Shown piece after piece: positions 31,901-41,788 of a DNA stretch of 64,000 nt. The first letter of the stretch is position 1; each line of letters begins with the position of its first letter. This stretch comes from Sporisorium sorghi (Eukaryota > Basidiomycota > Ustilaginomycetes > Ustilaginales > Ustilaginaceae). The position numbers were made by a program, and so were the translations under genes. The stretch is taken from assembly GCA_023212695.1 (NCBI GenBank), contig JALCCG010000104.1:1-64000 (forward strand), read 5' to 3'. Below the pieces are notes generated by a model. The model saw only the letters and a list, made by a program, of their open reading frames with translations, was not told the DNA's origin and did not search any database.

Positions 31901-32027
31901 CGCCACGGATCAAGGGCAGATCAAGGGTGAGGAGTATAAAGGGCTGTTGGAGAGGTTGGGGCATATCGATGATGCCAAGATCAACGTCAGGGAGGCGCTG
32001 AGGAGGCGGGTTGAGGTGTGGAAGTGA
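28938..32027 (+). CDS. RINT1/Tip20-family ER vesicle tethering protein
   Basis: The 1029-residue protein matches RINT1/Tip20, a subunit of the Dsl1/NRZ complex that tethers COPI vesicles at the ER and acts with ER SNAREs. The family's signature segment is clear at about residue 375: FRYHFDGDRSTNRLDKPEWF, preceded by LIEPMLLRF and followed by ALIRSQAPLFLPAVHG. The N-terminal part is helical and coiled-coil-like (LEAYLAQLTYAHKQASARNA, LDGVKLLKQKLSSLPDDIAS). The C-terminal half is the helical-rod region, ending INVREALRRRVEVWK. The ATG at 28938 (MTATATAADTGQF) is the first in frame; upstream codons begin only with TTG. The length is somewhat above the human and yeast proteins owing to Ser/Gly-rich linkers. 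Confidence 0.87.
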   Translation: MTATATAADTGQFTHASTLEPHQLAAFLQAPTHEQQISYVVEHCNYILPQLASDSLAASLRTDSNISSTTPIFTTLPSSFSLEAYLAQLTYAHKQASARNANLESQLRNQLLSSLDGVKLLKQKLSSLPDDIASTEDKLLDLCEDLVIAGASSAAPESSRDGAVTLINRLDQLHTAIDQLQKAKAYFSILAQAEDLRLAIIECDQDQAQAQQHQALQHLSQLDALVRKVEKLSAVGSRQLQPGTKEPNLVAFLRAQRSAAFKTLRKARCARLSHAIEQTGWPQAKPDLSSQHDASIQLDSSAAKLVESTQVKQAWAQVCQLQDTAEHLGLLKRATAKPSSNADAQNDVIAAASDKYQPLLTTQCLIEPMLLRFRYHFDGDRSTNRLDKPEWFISHIAALIRSQAPLFLPAVHGVPGSGGAVVRLNRAFANQASAASTRKAYRHIDTYAELLHGLLTPLRRKLASTMPALLEHPSLLAHTVFQALTFDADLADSFPPSLTVLNAAGTRKISDDILDNTAWFNRWLDGEKEFALRRFDEIINSPDAWAIGSSDSLADDDEQIFYSSLSDPSGPGTSTEDAAGQRTTKSARSTIEILDSVSERYRPLPSLSQRLSFLAIVQLPILRTYAQRLTRSLDAFESLSSAFARAMPGEIVSGTGATSGGSDSDMVKGLRGLGRLVKALLSAQYVCTELERWSESAAFVEMSESLDSTEEGRALALGLRKDQGAEEDRELDAASLGMLLRRGLKRGAAVARPLASSTSGGGGSPVLPSGDTGGFGTPKLSDVGSKQVLNEFGRYGVWEEPRRKFAEIAARAITAIERLVTSEVLEQLRPYMLRRWDQEDLSNEEQQDDAEPYPTPTLIPALSIFSSHLGHLASILERETLLPIYRHISTSIASALVERVVMSGGSKRFNYAGGVRFDRDLREGWLGVVRELVESNAVRGAMLLGRKPEACWKAALDAAVLLRLPSSTGGGGEQGEVTLAKAVQIVFDATDQGQIKGEEYKGLLERLGHIDDAKINVREALRRRVEVWK

Positions 32028-32172
32028 TGCGCTGCCCTCACTGTAAGCTGCGATGTGCAATTTCAAGTCCTTCCAGATCGAACACACACGCGCCGCCTGA
32101 CACTTGAGTGAAAATGGATCTGTGATTTGCGGTGGATAGATACACCGTTTGACAAGACTATGCGTGTGATGA

Positions 32173-32801
32173 TCAAGTGAGCTTTTCGGTCGACCAGGCC
32201 GAGTTGGTCGCAAACTCTTTTGGCGCTATGGGGTTTGTCTGTTGTCGTGATCGCAAATGGAGAAACAGGGTGTGAGTACGCTCTGCTCCCACCTCAGCAA
32301 GACTCGCGACGGAGATAGAGGGTGGTCAACCTACACTTTGACCTCTCAAGCTGCCAGTGAGACGTTCGTCGCGCTTCATCATCATGCGTTCCCAGTCGTC
32401 GAGCGAGTGTCGGATTGGCTGGGCGGAGAAAGAGGACTCCAGTGTCAGTTTTGCGATGCGGTCGATGAGTGAGGGAGTGTGAGTGTGGTGGGCTGCTCAC
32501 CTTTCCGTCCTCGGCCAGACGGCGGACGACGTTGTATCCGGTACCTGCGACGCCGAACATGACGACGACCATGCCTGTAAGTCACCCAAAACGGTGAGAG
32601 TGAGTGGTGGATCGACAGCAAGCCGCATCGTCGTATCGAGGTAGAGAAAGAGCAAGCAAAGAGTCAGCCGACACATCTTTTTGCCAAAGAGTCAAGCCCG
32701 CAGCACCGCAGCTTTCGATGTCGAGTCGCAATAGAGCTGGGCAGCGAAGTCGAGAGGGAAAACCTACCCATGTGAAGGACAGCTTCGAAAGGAACAGGCA
32801 T
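32173..32801 (-). CDS. complex I MWFE subunit homologue (NDUFA1 / 9.8 kDa), four exons
   Basis: This 85-residue protein is assembled from four short exons: 32768..32801, 32501..32574, 32335..32418 and 32173..32238. The introns are 193, 82 and 96 bp, each with a GT donor (GTAGGT, GTGAGC, GTAGGT) and an AG acceptor. The product starts MPVPFEAVLHMGMVVVMFGV, with a single membrane helix. It continues with RRLAEDGK, RHSLDDWERMMMKRDERLTG and SLRGQS, and ends IAPKEFATNSAWSTEKLT. This matches the layout of fungal NADH:ubiquinone oxidoreductase MWFE-type subunits, including the MPVPFE start, the D-W-R-MM-RD-RLTG block and a NSAW-EK tail. It acts in the membrane arm of complex I. No exon is long enough to be found by ORF length. 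It is convergent with the RINT1 gene and divergent from Jip5. Confidence 0.85.
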
Positions 32802-33367
32802 GTTTGCTGTGTCTATATGTGTTCGATCGCTTGCCGAAAAGAATCGTTGTGTGCAGTTGAGGTCAAGCAGCGCCTTCCGTATCGTATGCTGCAGAGTGCT
32901 CCGAGAAGGTGGCGGGAAGAGAGCGAGGGTGGTTGATCGTCGGTTGATGATGTTGCAAAGGAAAGTGATGATATCGACGAGATCAGCTTGGACGGCGGCA
33001 GAATTCCACACGCCAAGGGAGATCGGATCCGATCGCCTTTTTGGGCCAAATTTGTGTGAGCTGCCGATTCAACATCCCACAAAAAAAAATAATAATAATA
33101 AAAAATAATAATAATAATGCGTCCGTGCACGTTGTCTTCGATTTTTGTTTGCCTCATTTTTCACTTTACCTTTTTTGGGCGCTTTTTTTCACCGTCTTGC
33201 GCGAATTCCAGTTCAAGACCCTGAAGACGATACAACATCATCATCGACCTTCACTCTCTCTGCACTTTCCCCTGCTTCCATCACACCAACACGACACAGA
33301 CTCTCTGTGCAGCTATCCTCCGTTACATTGACGCATTGGGACCTCGCCATCGTGCATCTTGCCCGCC
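32802..33367. promoter_or_regulatory. divergent promoter region with (AAT)n block
   Basis: This 566-bp region lies between the divergent MWFE-homologue and Jip5 genes. An A/AAT repeat at 33081-33118 lies about 250 bp upstream of the Jip5 start. No other gene is visible. Confidence 0.4.
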
Positions 33368-34786
33368 ATGGACATCCCCCTATCGAGCGATGCGCTCGAC
33401 CTGTCGTTCCATCCGGACCCCAACACAAACCTGCTAGCCGTCGGGCTCATCTCGGGCAAGATCCAGCTTGTCAACTATGACGCCTTCGTCGCCGACCCCT
33501 CATCCTCCAGCTCCTCTGCACCACCTAGCAAGAAAACTAAACACGAAGAAGCACCGAAGCTGTACCGCAAGATCTGGGCTTCCCGCGCGTCGAAAAAGTC
33601 GTGTCGCGGGCTAGCGTTCAGCACGTCGGGGGAGCGCATCTACTCGATCTCCAAGGACAAGGGGTTGTACGCGACGGATACGGAGACGGGGCGGGTGGTG
33701 CAGAGCTGGGCGGGTGCGCATGGGGCCGCGCCGAGCCGGGTGTTGCCTGTCGATGAGGGGATGGTTGTTACGGGCGATGACGATGGGGTTGTGCGGTTGT
33801 GGGATGTGCGGAGGGCGGGGGTGGAGGCGGTGAGGGAGTGGGACCACCATTTCGACTGGATCACGGATATGGTGTATTTGGAGGATTTGCCGGTGCCCCG
33901 GGCGAAGGGGGTGAAGGGTGAGGCGAGGAAGTCTAAGGCTCAGCTTAAGAAGCAGCGCAGGCGCGCGCGCCAGGCTGAGGCGCTCAAACAACAGGGCGAC
34001 GACGACAACGACGAGAGCGGCTCAGATTCCGACACCGCGACCGCCAAGACCGAAAGCCGCTCGCGCCTCATCGTGACATCCGGCGACGGCTCGCTGAGCA
34101 GCATCGACCTGCGCGCCTCGGGCCCCTCCTCGTTCGAGCTCAGCCAGGACCAGGAAGACGAGCTGCTCTCCATCACGTCCATCCGCTCATCGACAAAGCT
34201 CGTCGTCGGCACGCAGCTGGGCATCTTGTCGCTGTGGACGCCGGCGCGCGGGCTGCTCGACCACGTCGACCGCGTCCCCGGCCACCCGGCGTCCGTCGAC
34301 ACGCTCGTCACGCTCGATGCGGACACCGTGCTCACCGGCAGCTCCGACGGGCTGGTACGGGTGGTCCAGATTCTGCCGAGCAAGCTGCTGGGCGTCATTG
34401 CGAGCCATGACGGGTTGCCCGTGGAGAGGATGAAGAGGAAGGGCGGGGTGTTGGCGAGTATCGGGCATTCGAATGCGGTCAAGTTGACGGATTTGGCGCC
34501 GTTGTTGGAGGAGGGGGATGGTGAGGATGATGATGACGAGGAGGAGGGTGGCGCGTTGGGTATTGTCGGGTTGAGTGGAAGCGATAGCGACGACGACGAG
34601 GATGCGGTGGAGCAAGATGACTTCGCTGATCTCCAACCTGACGCCAATAATGACGAGGTCGGCGATGACGACGACCAAGAAGACCACGCCCCTGACTCGG
34701 ACTCGGACTCAGACGTCCCACCACCACCCACCAAGCCCTCTAAACCCGGCAAAGCAGGCAAACAGGACTTCTTCTCAGACCTTTGA
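33368..34786 (+). CDS. JIP5: WD-repeat ribosome biogenesis protein Jip5 (WDR55 family)
   Basis: The 472-residue protein starts MDIPLSSDALDLSFHPDPN and runs through WD-type blades: LLAVGLISGKIQLVNYDAF, SCRGLAFSTSGERIYSISKD, VTGDDDGVVRLWDVRRAGVE, DWITDMVYLEDLPVPRA and LTGSSDGLVRVVQILPSKL. The starting D-P---D--FHP motif and the very acidic C-terminal tail (EDDDDEEEGG and further Asp/Glu runs), ending in a Lys-rich SKPGKAGKQDFFSDL, match Jip5/WDR55, a nucleolar protein needed for 60S biogenesis. A basic insert (KSKAQLKKQRRRARQAEAL) lies between two blades. The ATG at 33368 is chosen because the upstream in-frame codon is TTG. The stop codon is only 74 bp from that of the convergent Boi-type gene. 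Confidence 0.85.
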   Translation: MDIPLSSDALDLSFHPDPNTNLLAVGLISGKIQLVNYDAFVADPSSSSSSAPPSKKTKHEEAPKLYRKIWASRASKKSCRGLAFSTSGERIYSISKDKGLYATDTETGRVVQSWAGAHGAAPSRVLPVDEGMVVTGDDDGVVRLWDVRRAGVEAVREWDHHFDWITDMVYLEDLPVPRAKGVKGEARKSKAQLKKQRRRARQAEALKQQGDDDNDESGSDSDTATAKTESRSRLIVTSGDGSLSSIDLRASGPSSFELSQDQEDELLSITSIRSSTKLVVGTQLGILSLWTPARGLLDHVDRVPGHPASVDTLVTLDADTVLTGSSDGLVRVVQILPSKLLGVIASHDGLPVERMKRKGGVLASIGHSNAVKLTDLAPLLEEGDGEDDDDEEEGGALGIVGLSGSDSDDDEDAVEQDDFADLQPDANNDEVGDDDDQEDHAPDSDSDSDVPPPPTKPSKPGKAGKQDFFSDL

Positions 34787-34860
34787 CCGCACACACACAC
34801 ACACCCACCACGGATGAAAATCAATCAAAAGAAACACATCCAAACCTTTCTCAACCCTGC

Positions 34861-36930
34861 CTACAAATCATCAGCCCGTGTCGGCTGGCCGCTGGTCAAG
34901 TTCATCAAAATCGCCGCATCCCTCGCCGTCAGCTGCTCCGGGTTGGGCCTCGCCTTGGCCCTCTGCGTCCTGGCCCTGCTCGTGGGACTCGGCGGACGCG
35001 GCGGCGGATTCATCCTCTGCGCCTCCTTCAAGCTAATCGTCGCGTTGTTGTAGCTCGAAATGACGGGGAAGCTGTGGTCGCGCCCGATGGTGCTCTTCAT
35101 GAGCGCCTTCATCCACTCGCGCACCAGGATGGGGTCCTCGCTGCTAAAGTAGTGCGGCCTCTCGGTCTCGTGCAGGATCTTGAAGCCGTATTTGCCCGGG
35201 TTGGTGTTTTCGTCGGCGATGACTTTGTAGCCTTTCATGTTGACGTAGCCTTTGATCTTTTCGGCGCGTGGGTCGCGCAGGATGACCAGGTCCGGTCCCT
35301 TGAGTGCCAAGTAACGAGGCTTCCACGAGTTGTACCGTTCGCCCTTCTTCTTGATCCAGCCCTCCAGGTCGACAGGCTGGATGCGCGCCATGACGGGGCC
35401 GTTGGCAGCCGCATTGCCTCCAGCAGCCGCACCCGCACCCGAAGCTGAAGGCGCAGCATCGACACCAGCAGATCCAACGCTCGTAGGTCGCGCATTGGCA
35501 CCCATGCCCATCCCCGCCGCTCCAGCTGCCGCACCACCCATGCCCATAGCAGTAGCTCCAGCCGTCGACTGCCTCTGTCGTCGCGCCGTGTCCCCGTTCG
35601 AGTCAAAGTGCGGGCTCGACGTGGGCAGCGAGATCTGCTCCTTGATGTTGCACTGCGAAGACTGCGAGCTGATGTTGCGCGAGCTGCGTGCAAAGCCCAG
35701 ACGCGAGAGTGTCCCCTTGCTCTTTTCCTCGTCGTGCCCGCTGCTGCCCGGTCCACCCACGCTTCCGGCCTGTCCAGGCGGCGGCTTGCGATTGCGCTGG
35801 CCAAGACCAAAGAAGCTCGATCGGTTGTTCTTGTCCGAGTTACCGGCCGATCCGGTGGATTCGCGCTTGCGAGGCGAAGTGGGCAGCGCTCCCAGCCTGT
35901 CCTCGTTGGCGCCGCCGGTGGGATGGTAGCGTGGACTCGGCATGCCAAACTGCGAGGTGCTGGTGGGAGACAGCGGGACATCGCCGCTGCCTCGCATGAA
36001 GCCCTCGCTCGGTTGGCGCGATCGAGCGCCCTGACCAGCCTGCTGCGCCTGCTGCGCCTGCTGCGCCTGCTGCGCCTGCTGCGCCTGCTGCGCCTGCTGC
36101 GCCTGCTGCGCCTGCCAGGCCGCCACACCCGCTGCGCCGCCGAAACCTTGTCCACTGCCGCCATATGCTTGGTTGGGTCCACCAAACGAGTCGCGGTCAC
36201 GTTCGTCGCGGTAGCTTCCCGGTCGACTGGAACTGGGTGCTGCAAAGCTCTGATCCAAGCTGGTCTCGGCCATGCGTGCGTTGAGGCTGCGTCCGTCGGC
36301 ATTGCTGCCGTTGTGTGATCCAGGCGTGTAAGGCGAGTACGAGTTTGTGCCCGCAGCGCTGCCTGCACCAGGGGCAATGATCGCCGGGCTGCCTAGACCG
36401 TCAGCCTGAGCGGGCTGCGACAGGCCGGGAGTGGTGACTGCACCGGGCACCTGGGCACGAAGCTCCTTGATGCCGTTGGCGACCTGGAAGCGCTTGCCAA
36501 AGGCGAAAATGTCAATCTCCTTGAGGATGTTGATGTCCATCTCGAGCAAGACGTCACCGGAGATCTCGTGCTCGCGGAACTTGCTGACAACGGCCGCCTC
36601 GTCCCAGCATTTGAAGCGAGCCCACTCGACGACGTGGTCGACATTCCATTCGGTTGGGTCGCTAGGCAAGTTGGACAAGGCAGATGCACCGGCGGCCGGA
36701 GACTTGGAGCCTGCTGCTGGGGCAGCGGTGGAAGTGGCCTGAGGCAGGTCCTCGTTGGTCGGAGCGGCGATCGAGGTGGCCGCGGTAGCCGTGCCCGTAG
36801 CGACGCCGGTGCCTGCGCCTGTTCGGATGCTGTCGCCAGCAAGGGATCGGACGCTCTCATCCGCAGCCGGAGCGACAGAGTCGTTGACGAACGACCCGTT
36901 TGCGGATCGGTCATGACCGGCGACACCCGC

Positions 36931-36964
<34 letters not shown>

Positions 36965-38106
36965 GCGGCGGCGGCGGCGCCACCGAGCGCAACAGCGCCG
37001 ACTCCAGCTGCAAGAGCAGGCGCAGCGTTAGAGTGGGACTCGGCCTGTGGAGTCACATCGCTGGCAGGTTCCGCATCTGGCGCAACGGCAGGCGTAAAGT
37101 CGATCGAGGTGAGAGGAGCCGAGGCTGGCGCGGACGATTCGGCTAGCGTCTCTTTGAGCTGCGATCTAGGCTGCTGCATGGGCGCCTCGTCTTCGACGAT
37201 GCCTTGGAGATTGGAAGTGGGTGGCTTGATCGCTCGTGCGGCGACACCCTCGGTGGGAGTGGAAACGAGGTTGCCAAAGAGGGGGCTGTGCGTCTTGTCC
37301 TGGAAGTCGTCGAGTGGGCCAGCGATGGAACCTTCGCTATCGCTCTCGTCGCTCATATCTACGCCAGCGATGGGAGCAGCGGCAGTTTTGGATTTCTCCT
37401 CGGCAAGGTCGATCTCACCTGCAGCCAACTTGGCCTGGCGTTCCTTTTCCTTTTCAAGAAGCAGCACACGCTGACGGGCTTCTTCTTCCTCGAATTCACG
37501 TTGAGCATCTGCACGCATGCGCTGCTCTTCCTGCTTTTGGCGTTCGGCGTCGTTGGCGAGGTTCTTCTGGGCGTTGGCTGCAAGGGCAGCACGAGCAGCG
37601 ACGGATCGACTGGCAAAGTCTTCCGACTCGCCAAAGTTGTCCGAGTGGTCATCGGTTCGCTCGCTGGTGAAGGAGGCACGGGACGAGTCGGCAGCCGGAT
37701 TGGCACCGATAGCAGCAGCGGTAGCACCTGCGCCATTGCCGTTGACACCGGGCGGTTTGCGATCGCTTTGGAGCTCGGTGAGGGCATTGTCAATGTCGGC
37801 CATGGTGGAGTGCATCACGCCGGGCTTGGTGCTGGAGGAGGCGGGTTGAGGAGTGCCGAGTGGGTCTGGGGTGGCATTGCCCGATTTTGCGCTGAGGGCG
37901 AGGTTTCGGTCGATGGTGGTGTAGGTGAAGGGGAAGAGGCCGGTGTGACCGCTCTCGTTGGTGCCCTGCCACCATCCGTCGCCGTACTCGTCGTCCTTTT
38001 CGACGACGAGGATGCACTCGCCGGCCTTGAAGGAGACCTCGTCTGGGTTTTCGGCTTCAAAGTCGTGAAGCGCCCAAACGCGATCGACCGACTTTGGAGT
38101 GGCCAT
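34861..38106 (-). CDS. Boi1/Boi2-type polarity scaffold (SH3-SAM-PH)
   Basis: The 1081-residue protein has an N-terminal SH3 domain (residues about 8-65: VWALHDFEAENPDEVSFKAG, GDGWWQGTNESGHTGLFPF). A SAM domain follows at about 485-549 (WNVDHVVEWARFKCWDEAAV, IDIFAFGKRFQVANGIKEL). A C-terminal PH domain lies at about 912-1010 (DLEGWIKKKGERYNSWKPRY, YGFKILHETERPHYFSSED). This domain order is that of yeast Boi1/Boi2, which link Cdc42 signalling and the exocyst at growth sites. A coiled, Glu/Arg-rich segment (NDAERQKQEEQRMRADAQRE) lies near residue 185. Low-complexity tracts include a run of alanines (about residue 380-395) and a QAQ repeat. Together with the chitin synthase and Kre6 genes it suggests a role in polar growth. 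The start is the ATG at 38106; upstream in-frame TTG ignored. Confidence 0.88.
36040..36114. repeat. 9-bp tandem repeat encoding (AQQ)n in the Boi-type gene
   Basis: About eight nearly perfect copies of a 9-bp unit (CTGCTGCGC on the plus strand) encode a Gln-Gln-Ala repeat. The 9-bp unit keeps frame, so copy number changes would alter linker length without disrupting the protein. Confidence 0.9.
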
Positions 38107-38708
38107 GTTGAGCAAGAGTCAGCGCACGATGCGCGGAGTGATCGATTGAAGCTGAGACGAGCTGATTTTGGGGATAAGCCTTCCGTGGCGAGGCGGAATG
38201 GAGACAAGTCACCGGTCGCTCTAGCCTGCAGCGGGTGAGGTTCGGGGTTGTTGCCAATGAGGGTGGAGAGAGAAAGCAATCTCTCTGCAATCCGTCAGCC
38301 CTCTATTCCGTGTGATGACGGGGCAGCGCCGAGATGATGACGGTTGAGATGAAGGAGACCGATGGCCGCGGCCTGAGAGCCAAATTGGGCCAGTTTCCAG
38401 CGATGGTTGGATCAGCTTGCTGCGCTGACCAAATTGAATGGAATGAGCCTGCTCCTCGACGATGACCAGAAGCTGGTGATTCAGTCGATGGCTAACAACA
38501 GCAACTCTTCTAGCAAAAGAGAGAGAGGTAGATGGAGGATGGGAATGGATGGATGGAAAAGACGTCGAATGGCCGCGATTGCGATTACTCGCCGGAATAT
38601 CGGGAATGTGCGTTTCGCTCTTTCGCTCTTTTTGGTCAGGCGATTCCCGTTCATCGACGGCGGCCAGAGAGAGAGAGAGAGAGAGAGACACGCTGCCCGC
38701 GCTTGGCC

Positions 38709-38740
<32 letters not shown>

Positions 38741-39146
38741 TGCAGCAAAAAAGCAGAAACAGCTTCAAATTCTCGCTCTCCTCACCGGTGTGCTGCTGCC
38801 TCGTCTCTTTTTCTCCTGAAAATTGGCCGTTTCAAAAAAAAAAAAAAAAAAAGGTGAGCGCTTTGAATTCTAATCAACGCAGATTTCAAAACTCAGCTTG
38901 ACAGGTGCGTTGCAATTTCAATTTCCCAAATCAGGCAAGTTAGCAGCGAAACGCTCACCTCAAGCTGGATCACTCAAGCTGGATCCATGGGTGAGTGAGG
39001 TCTTCGACAAGCTCTTGATCTCGATCAGGATCTCGCATCTCGCCGACTGTTGCTGACGTCTACACGATGACTCTGCAGCAGCAGTGTGAGCCAGACAGAT
39101 GCCTCTACGAAAGTGAAATTGAAATGAGATTGCACAGACTGCAATC
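38107..39146. other. intergenic region between the Boi-type and DPH1 genes
   Basis: This 1-kb region holds the Boi-type promoter and the DPH1 3' end. It contains a (GA)n tract at 38666-38688, a (CGCA)n tract at 38709-38740 and a 19-base A run at 38834-38852. Open frames here are repeat artefacts and I see no gene. Confidence 0.6.
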
Positions 39147-40940
39147 CTAAACCGTGGCAGCATTGGCAGGAGCAGCCGTAGCTTTGGCGCGACTTGCACG
39201 CAGACTCCTGAGCAGCGCCAGATTCGACTTGGCACCCGCTGGCTTCTTGGCTGGCGCCATGCCATGTCGAGGTGTCCACGGACCCAACGACGTATCGCTG
39301 TAGAAGTCCATCGGATAGTCTCCATCCAACGGCAGCTGCTTGTCTTCGCGGGACACAGCATCGCCCTCGGGTCTGGCAGGCGTCCTGCTCATCCCGAGCC
39401 CCTCCACGTCCTCCTGCCACCCTTTCACCTTTTTGACGCTCACCGCTGCTTCGTACGGGCTCAGCAGCGGCTTGGCGAACGCAGAGCCCCAGTCGATCGA
39501 CAGACGCGGGCAGCTCGACTGGATGAACGCCGCCAGGTGCTCGCCGAACAGGCCCAACTTTTGCGGGGACAGTTCGGACAGCAGGATGGGTACGTGTGGG
39601 ATGGGCGGCGTGTGCTCGGCCAGCGACGCCGTCAGCGACTCGAGCACGCGCAGACTGCCCTGTCGTCCCAGCGTGCCGAGCACCACTCCCCACCCCGAGG
39701 CCGTCGCCGCTGCCGGTGCCACTGCGTCCTCCTTCTGCTTGACGATCGACGTCTCGGGGTCGAGATCCAAGCCTCCCACGCTGTCCTGCGCCAGCCGCAC
39801 CGCCTCGCCGCGCATCTTGCGCATCTCGGCATGGTCGTACAGCTCGCGCACAAATCGCTTCGTGTACGGATCGTACCGGAACGCAGGGATGCGCGGGTTG
39901 GCAATCATGATCGACTCGAGGTGGAAGCGCCCATCACCAATGTAGACGATCGCGTCGATGCTGTCCTTGTCCAGCTTGGGCGACGTGCAGCCGAGCACTT
40001 CGCCGGGACTGAGCGGCTTGACCTGAGGCACTGTCACCCTGTACTCGCCCGAGCTCCGTGCTTTCCGTTTGGCCGCTTGAGGGATGTGGTCGACGGTACC
40101 GTCGGCTGCAGTGCCTGCCGTGAGCATCAGTCGATCGGCTGGAGGCTCGCCAGAGACGATCTGGCCGTCGGCGAGTCGATGCTGTTGTTGCTGCTCCAGA
40201 GCTTCTCGCAGTCCGTGGATGGCATTGATGAACTGCACGGTGCCGACGAGCGCCAGGTGCGTCTGTGCTTGCGGCGCAGCAGCCGTTTTCGAGTCGTCGC
40301 CATCCTGCTGTTGGCCAATCTGGATCTTGGCGCGGCCGGCGGATTCGTCCACCTCAGCCCTCTTACCCGCTAAGTTCTGACTTCCTCCCAGAATCTTTGC
40401 TCTGAAGTCGTACTTGTCGCTCGGGAAGTTGGCCCTGATCGTCGCGGCCAAGTGCGCAGGGTCGATCGAGATCTCGACAAACACGTACAGCGTCTTGATC
40501 GCCGTCTGATCCACCGGGACCAGACAGCTGTGTCCGTAGTGCACCAGCATATCGCACCCGAGCGCCATCGCGGTATAGTCGTCGACGCAGCACGCGCCGT
40601 ACGTCACGTCGCCCATGATGACCGTGGTGGCGTCCGTGAAGCGTTCCACAATGTCGGCGATGCCCGTCGCCCAGAGCGTGAGCCCTTCTGGCATCTGCAG
40701 CGCCACACACGTCGCCGAAGCTTTGCGGATGTGGTGGATGGACTTGTGGATCTCAAAGTTGTAGTTGGCAGGGAGGATGGATGCGATCGCCTGGTTGAGT
40801 TCGGCGTCTTCCAGCATGTCGGAGGGGACTGCGTTGGCGATGCGCGGTCGAGATGGGCCTGCTTCGCCGTCGCCGCCATTGCTTGCTGAGGCAGCGGCGG
40901 CGGTGAAGCGCTTGCGTGGGTTCTCCGCGTTGGTCTGCAT
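39147..40940 (-). CDS. DPH1: diphthamide biosynthesis protein 1 (Dph1)
   Basis: The 597-residue protein is the Dph1 subunit of the [4Fe-4S] radical enzyme (Dph1-Dph2) that transfers a 3-amino-3-carboxypropyl group from SAM to a histidine of eEF2, the first step of diphthamide synthesis. The family start is clear ([40 protein letters not shown]). The three cluster-binding cysteines are visible in their usual contexts: [14 protein letters not shown] (about 117), [12 protein letters not shown] (about 315) and [20 protein letters not shown] (about 475). It is longer than the roughly 425-443 residues of yeast and human Dph1. Extra sequence includes a Gln/Ala-rich insert near residue 200-240 and a C-terminal extension ending in a basic Ala/Lys/Arg helix. 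Confidence 0.92.
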   Translation of the reverse strand: MQTNAENPRKRFTAAAASASNGGDGEAGPSRPRIANAVPSDMLEDAELNQAIASILPANYNFEIHKSIHHIRKASATCVALQMPEGLTLWATGIADIVERFTDATTVIMGDVTYGACCVDDYTAMALGCDMLVHYGHSCLVPVDQTAIKTLYVFVEISIDPAHLAATIRANFPSDKYDFRAKILGGSQNLAGKRAEVDESAGRAKIQIGQQQDGDDSKTAAAPQAQTHLALVGTVQFINAIHGLREALEQQQQHRLADGQIVSGEPPADRLMLTAGTAADGTVDHIPQAAKRKARSSGEYRVTVPQVKPLSPGEVLGCTSPKLDKDSIDAIVYIGDGRFHLESIMIANPRIPAFRYDPYTKRFVRELYDHAEMRKMRGEAVRLAQDSVGGLDLDPETSIVKQKEDAVAPAAATASGWGVVLGTLGRQGSLRVLESLTASLAEHTPPIPHVPILLSELSPQKLGLFGEHLAAFIQSSCPRLSIDWGSAFAKPLLSPYEAAVSVKKVKGWQEDVEGLGMSRTPARPEGDAVSREDKQLPLDGDYPMDFYSDTSLGPWTPRHGMAPAKKPAGAKSNLALLRSLRASRAKATAAPANAATV

Positions 40941-41747
40941 GTCTTGATCCTGCTATCCTCTGATGCCACCGAGAGCAAGCTGGTGATAGATGGCAGGAAA
41001 CGAAGCAAGCACGTCGTTCAGGCTCCAAACGTCAAAATCTTTCGCAGCTTTTTGAAAACTTGATGCTGACAAATCGTGACCAGCTCAAGGAGCCCACGAA
41101 AACGACCTAACACCTTGAATTCTTCGCCAAGCCCTGTTAGGCCCGAGATGGAGAGCGGGAAAGAGCGCGGTCGGCGTGACGTTCACTTGGCGCCGTTCTC
41201 CTTCAGCGCCGCCGTCGCATGAGAGATGATTTGTGACGATGCGAAAAGGGCTAGAATGCCAATCGACGGCGACTCACATCAGTCACTGCGAAGTTCCTGC
41301 ACAGACGATCGGATCAAGAGAGAGAAGGATCTCGTTCTCGGCGACCCAACTCACAGCCTTTCTCTGGTTCGCTCCCTTCTTCTGCCCAGCACCTTCACGC
41401 CATTGAAGCAGGACTGCAGCGAGTCGGTTATGCAGGCCAGCGCAAACGAAAAGGCGAAGAAGAAATCGAACTTGGCTAGGCCACCATGCGTCGTGCCTCG
41501 GTCGATGCTAAAACAAGACAACGGAGAAGTTTCTCTTTCTTTGCTCGGATACGTCGTTGGTAAAAAGCTGGCGTTTGATTGGTAGATGATCGAAAGAGGG
41601 TGCTGGAGGCTTGCCTGGTACATGAGGCTGGATGATGCGATGTCGGGGCGAAAGCATTGGATAAGTGGGCGTGCTTCTTGTCTCGCTTAATTGCTTATGA
41701 TCTCTGCGATAGTGGCGACGATGATGGCCAACCGGGCGTCTTTGGCT

Positions 41748-41748
<1 letters not shown>

Positions 41749-41788
<40 letters not shown>
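41749..41788. repeat. (CTGG)n tetranucleotide repeat
   Basis: About ten tandem CTGG units lie in the DPH1 to Zn2Cys6 interval. Confidence 0.95.
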
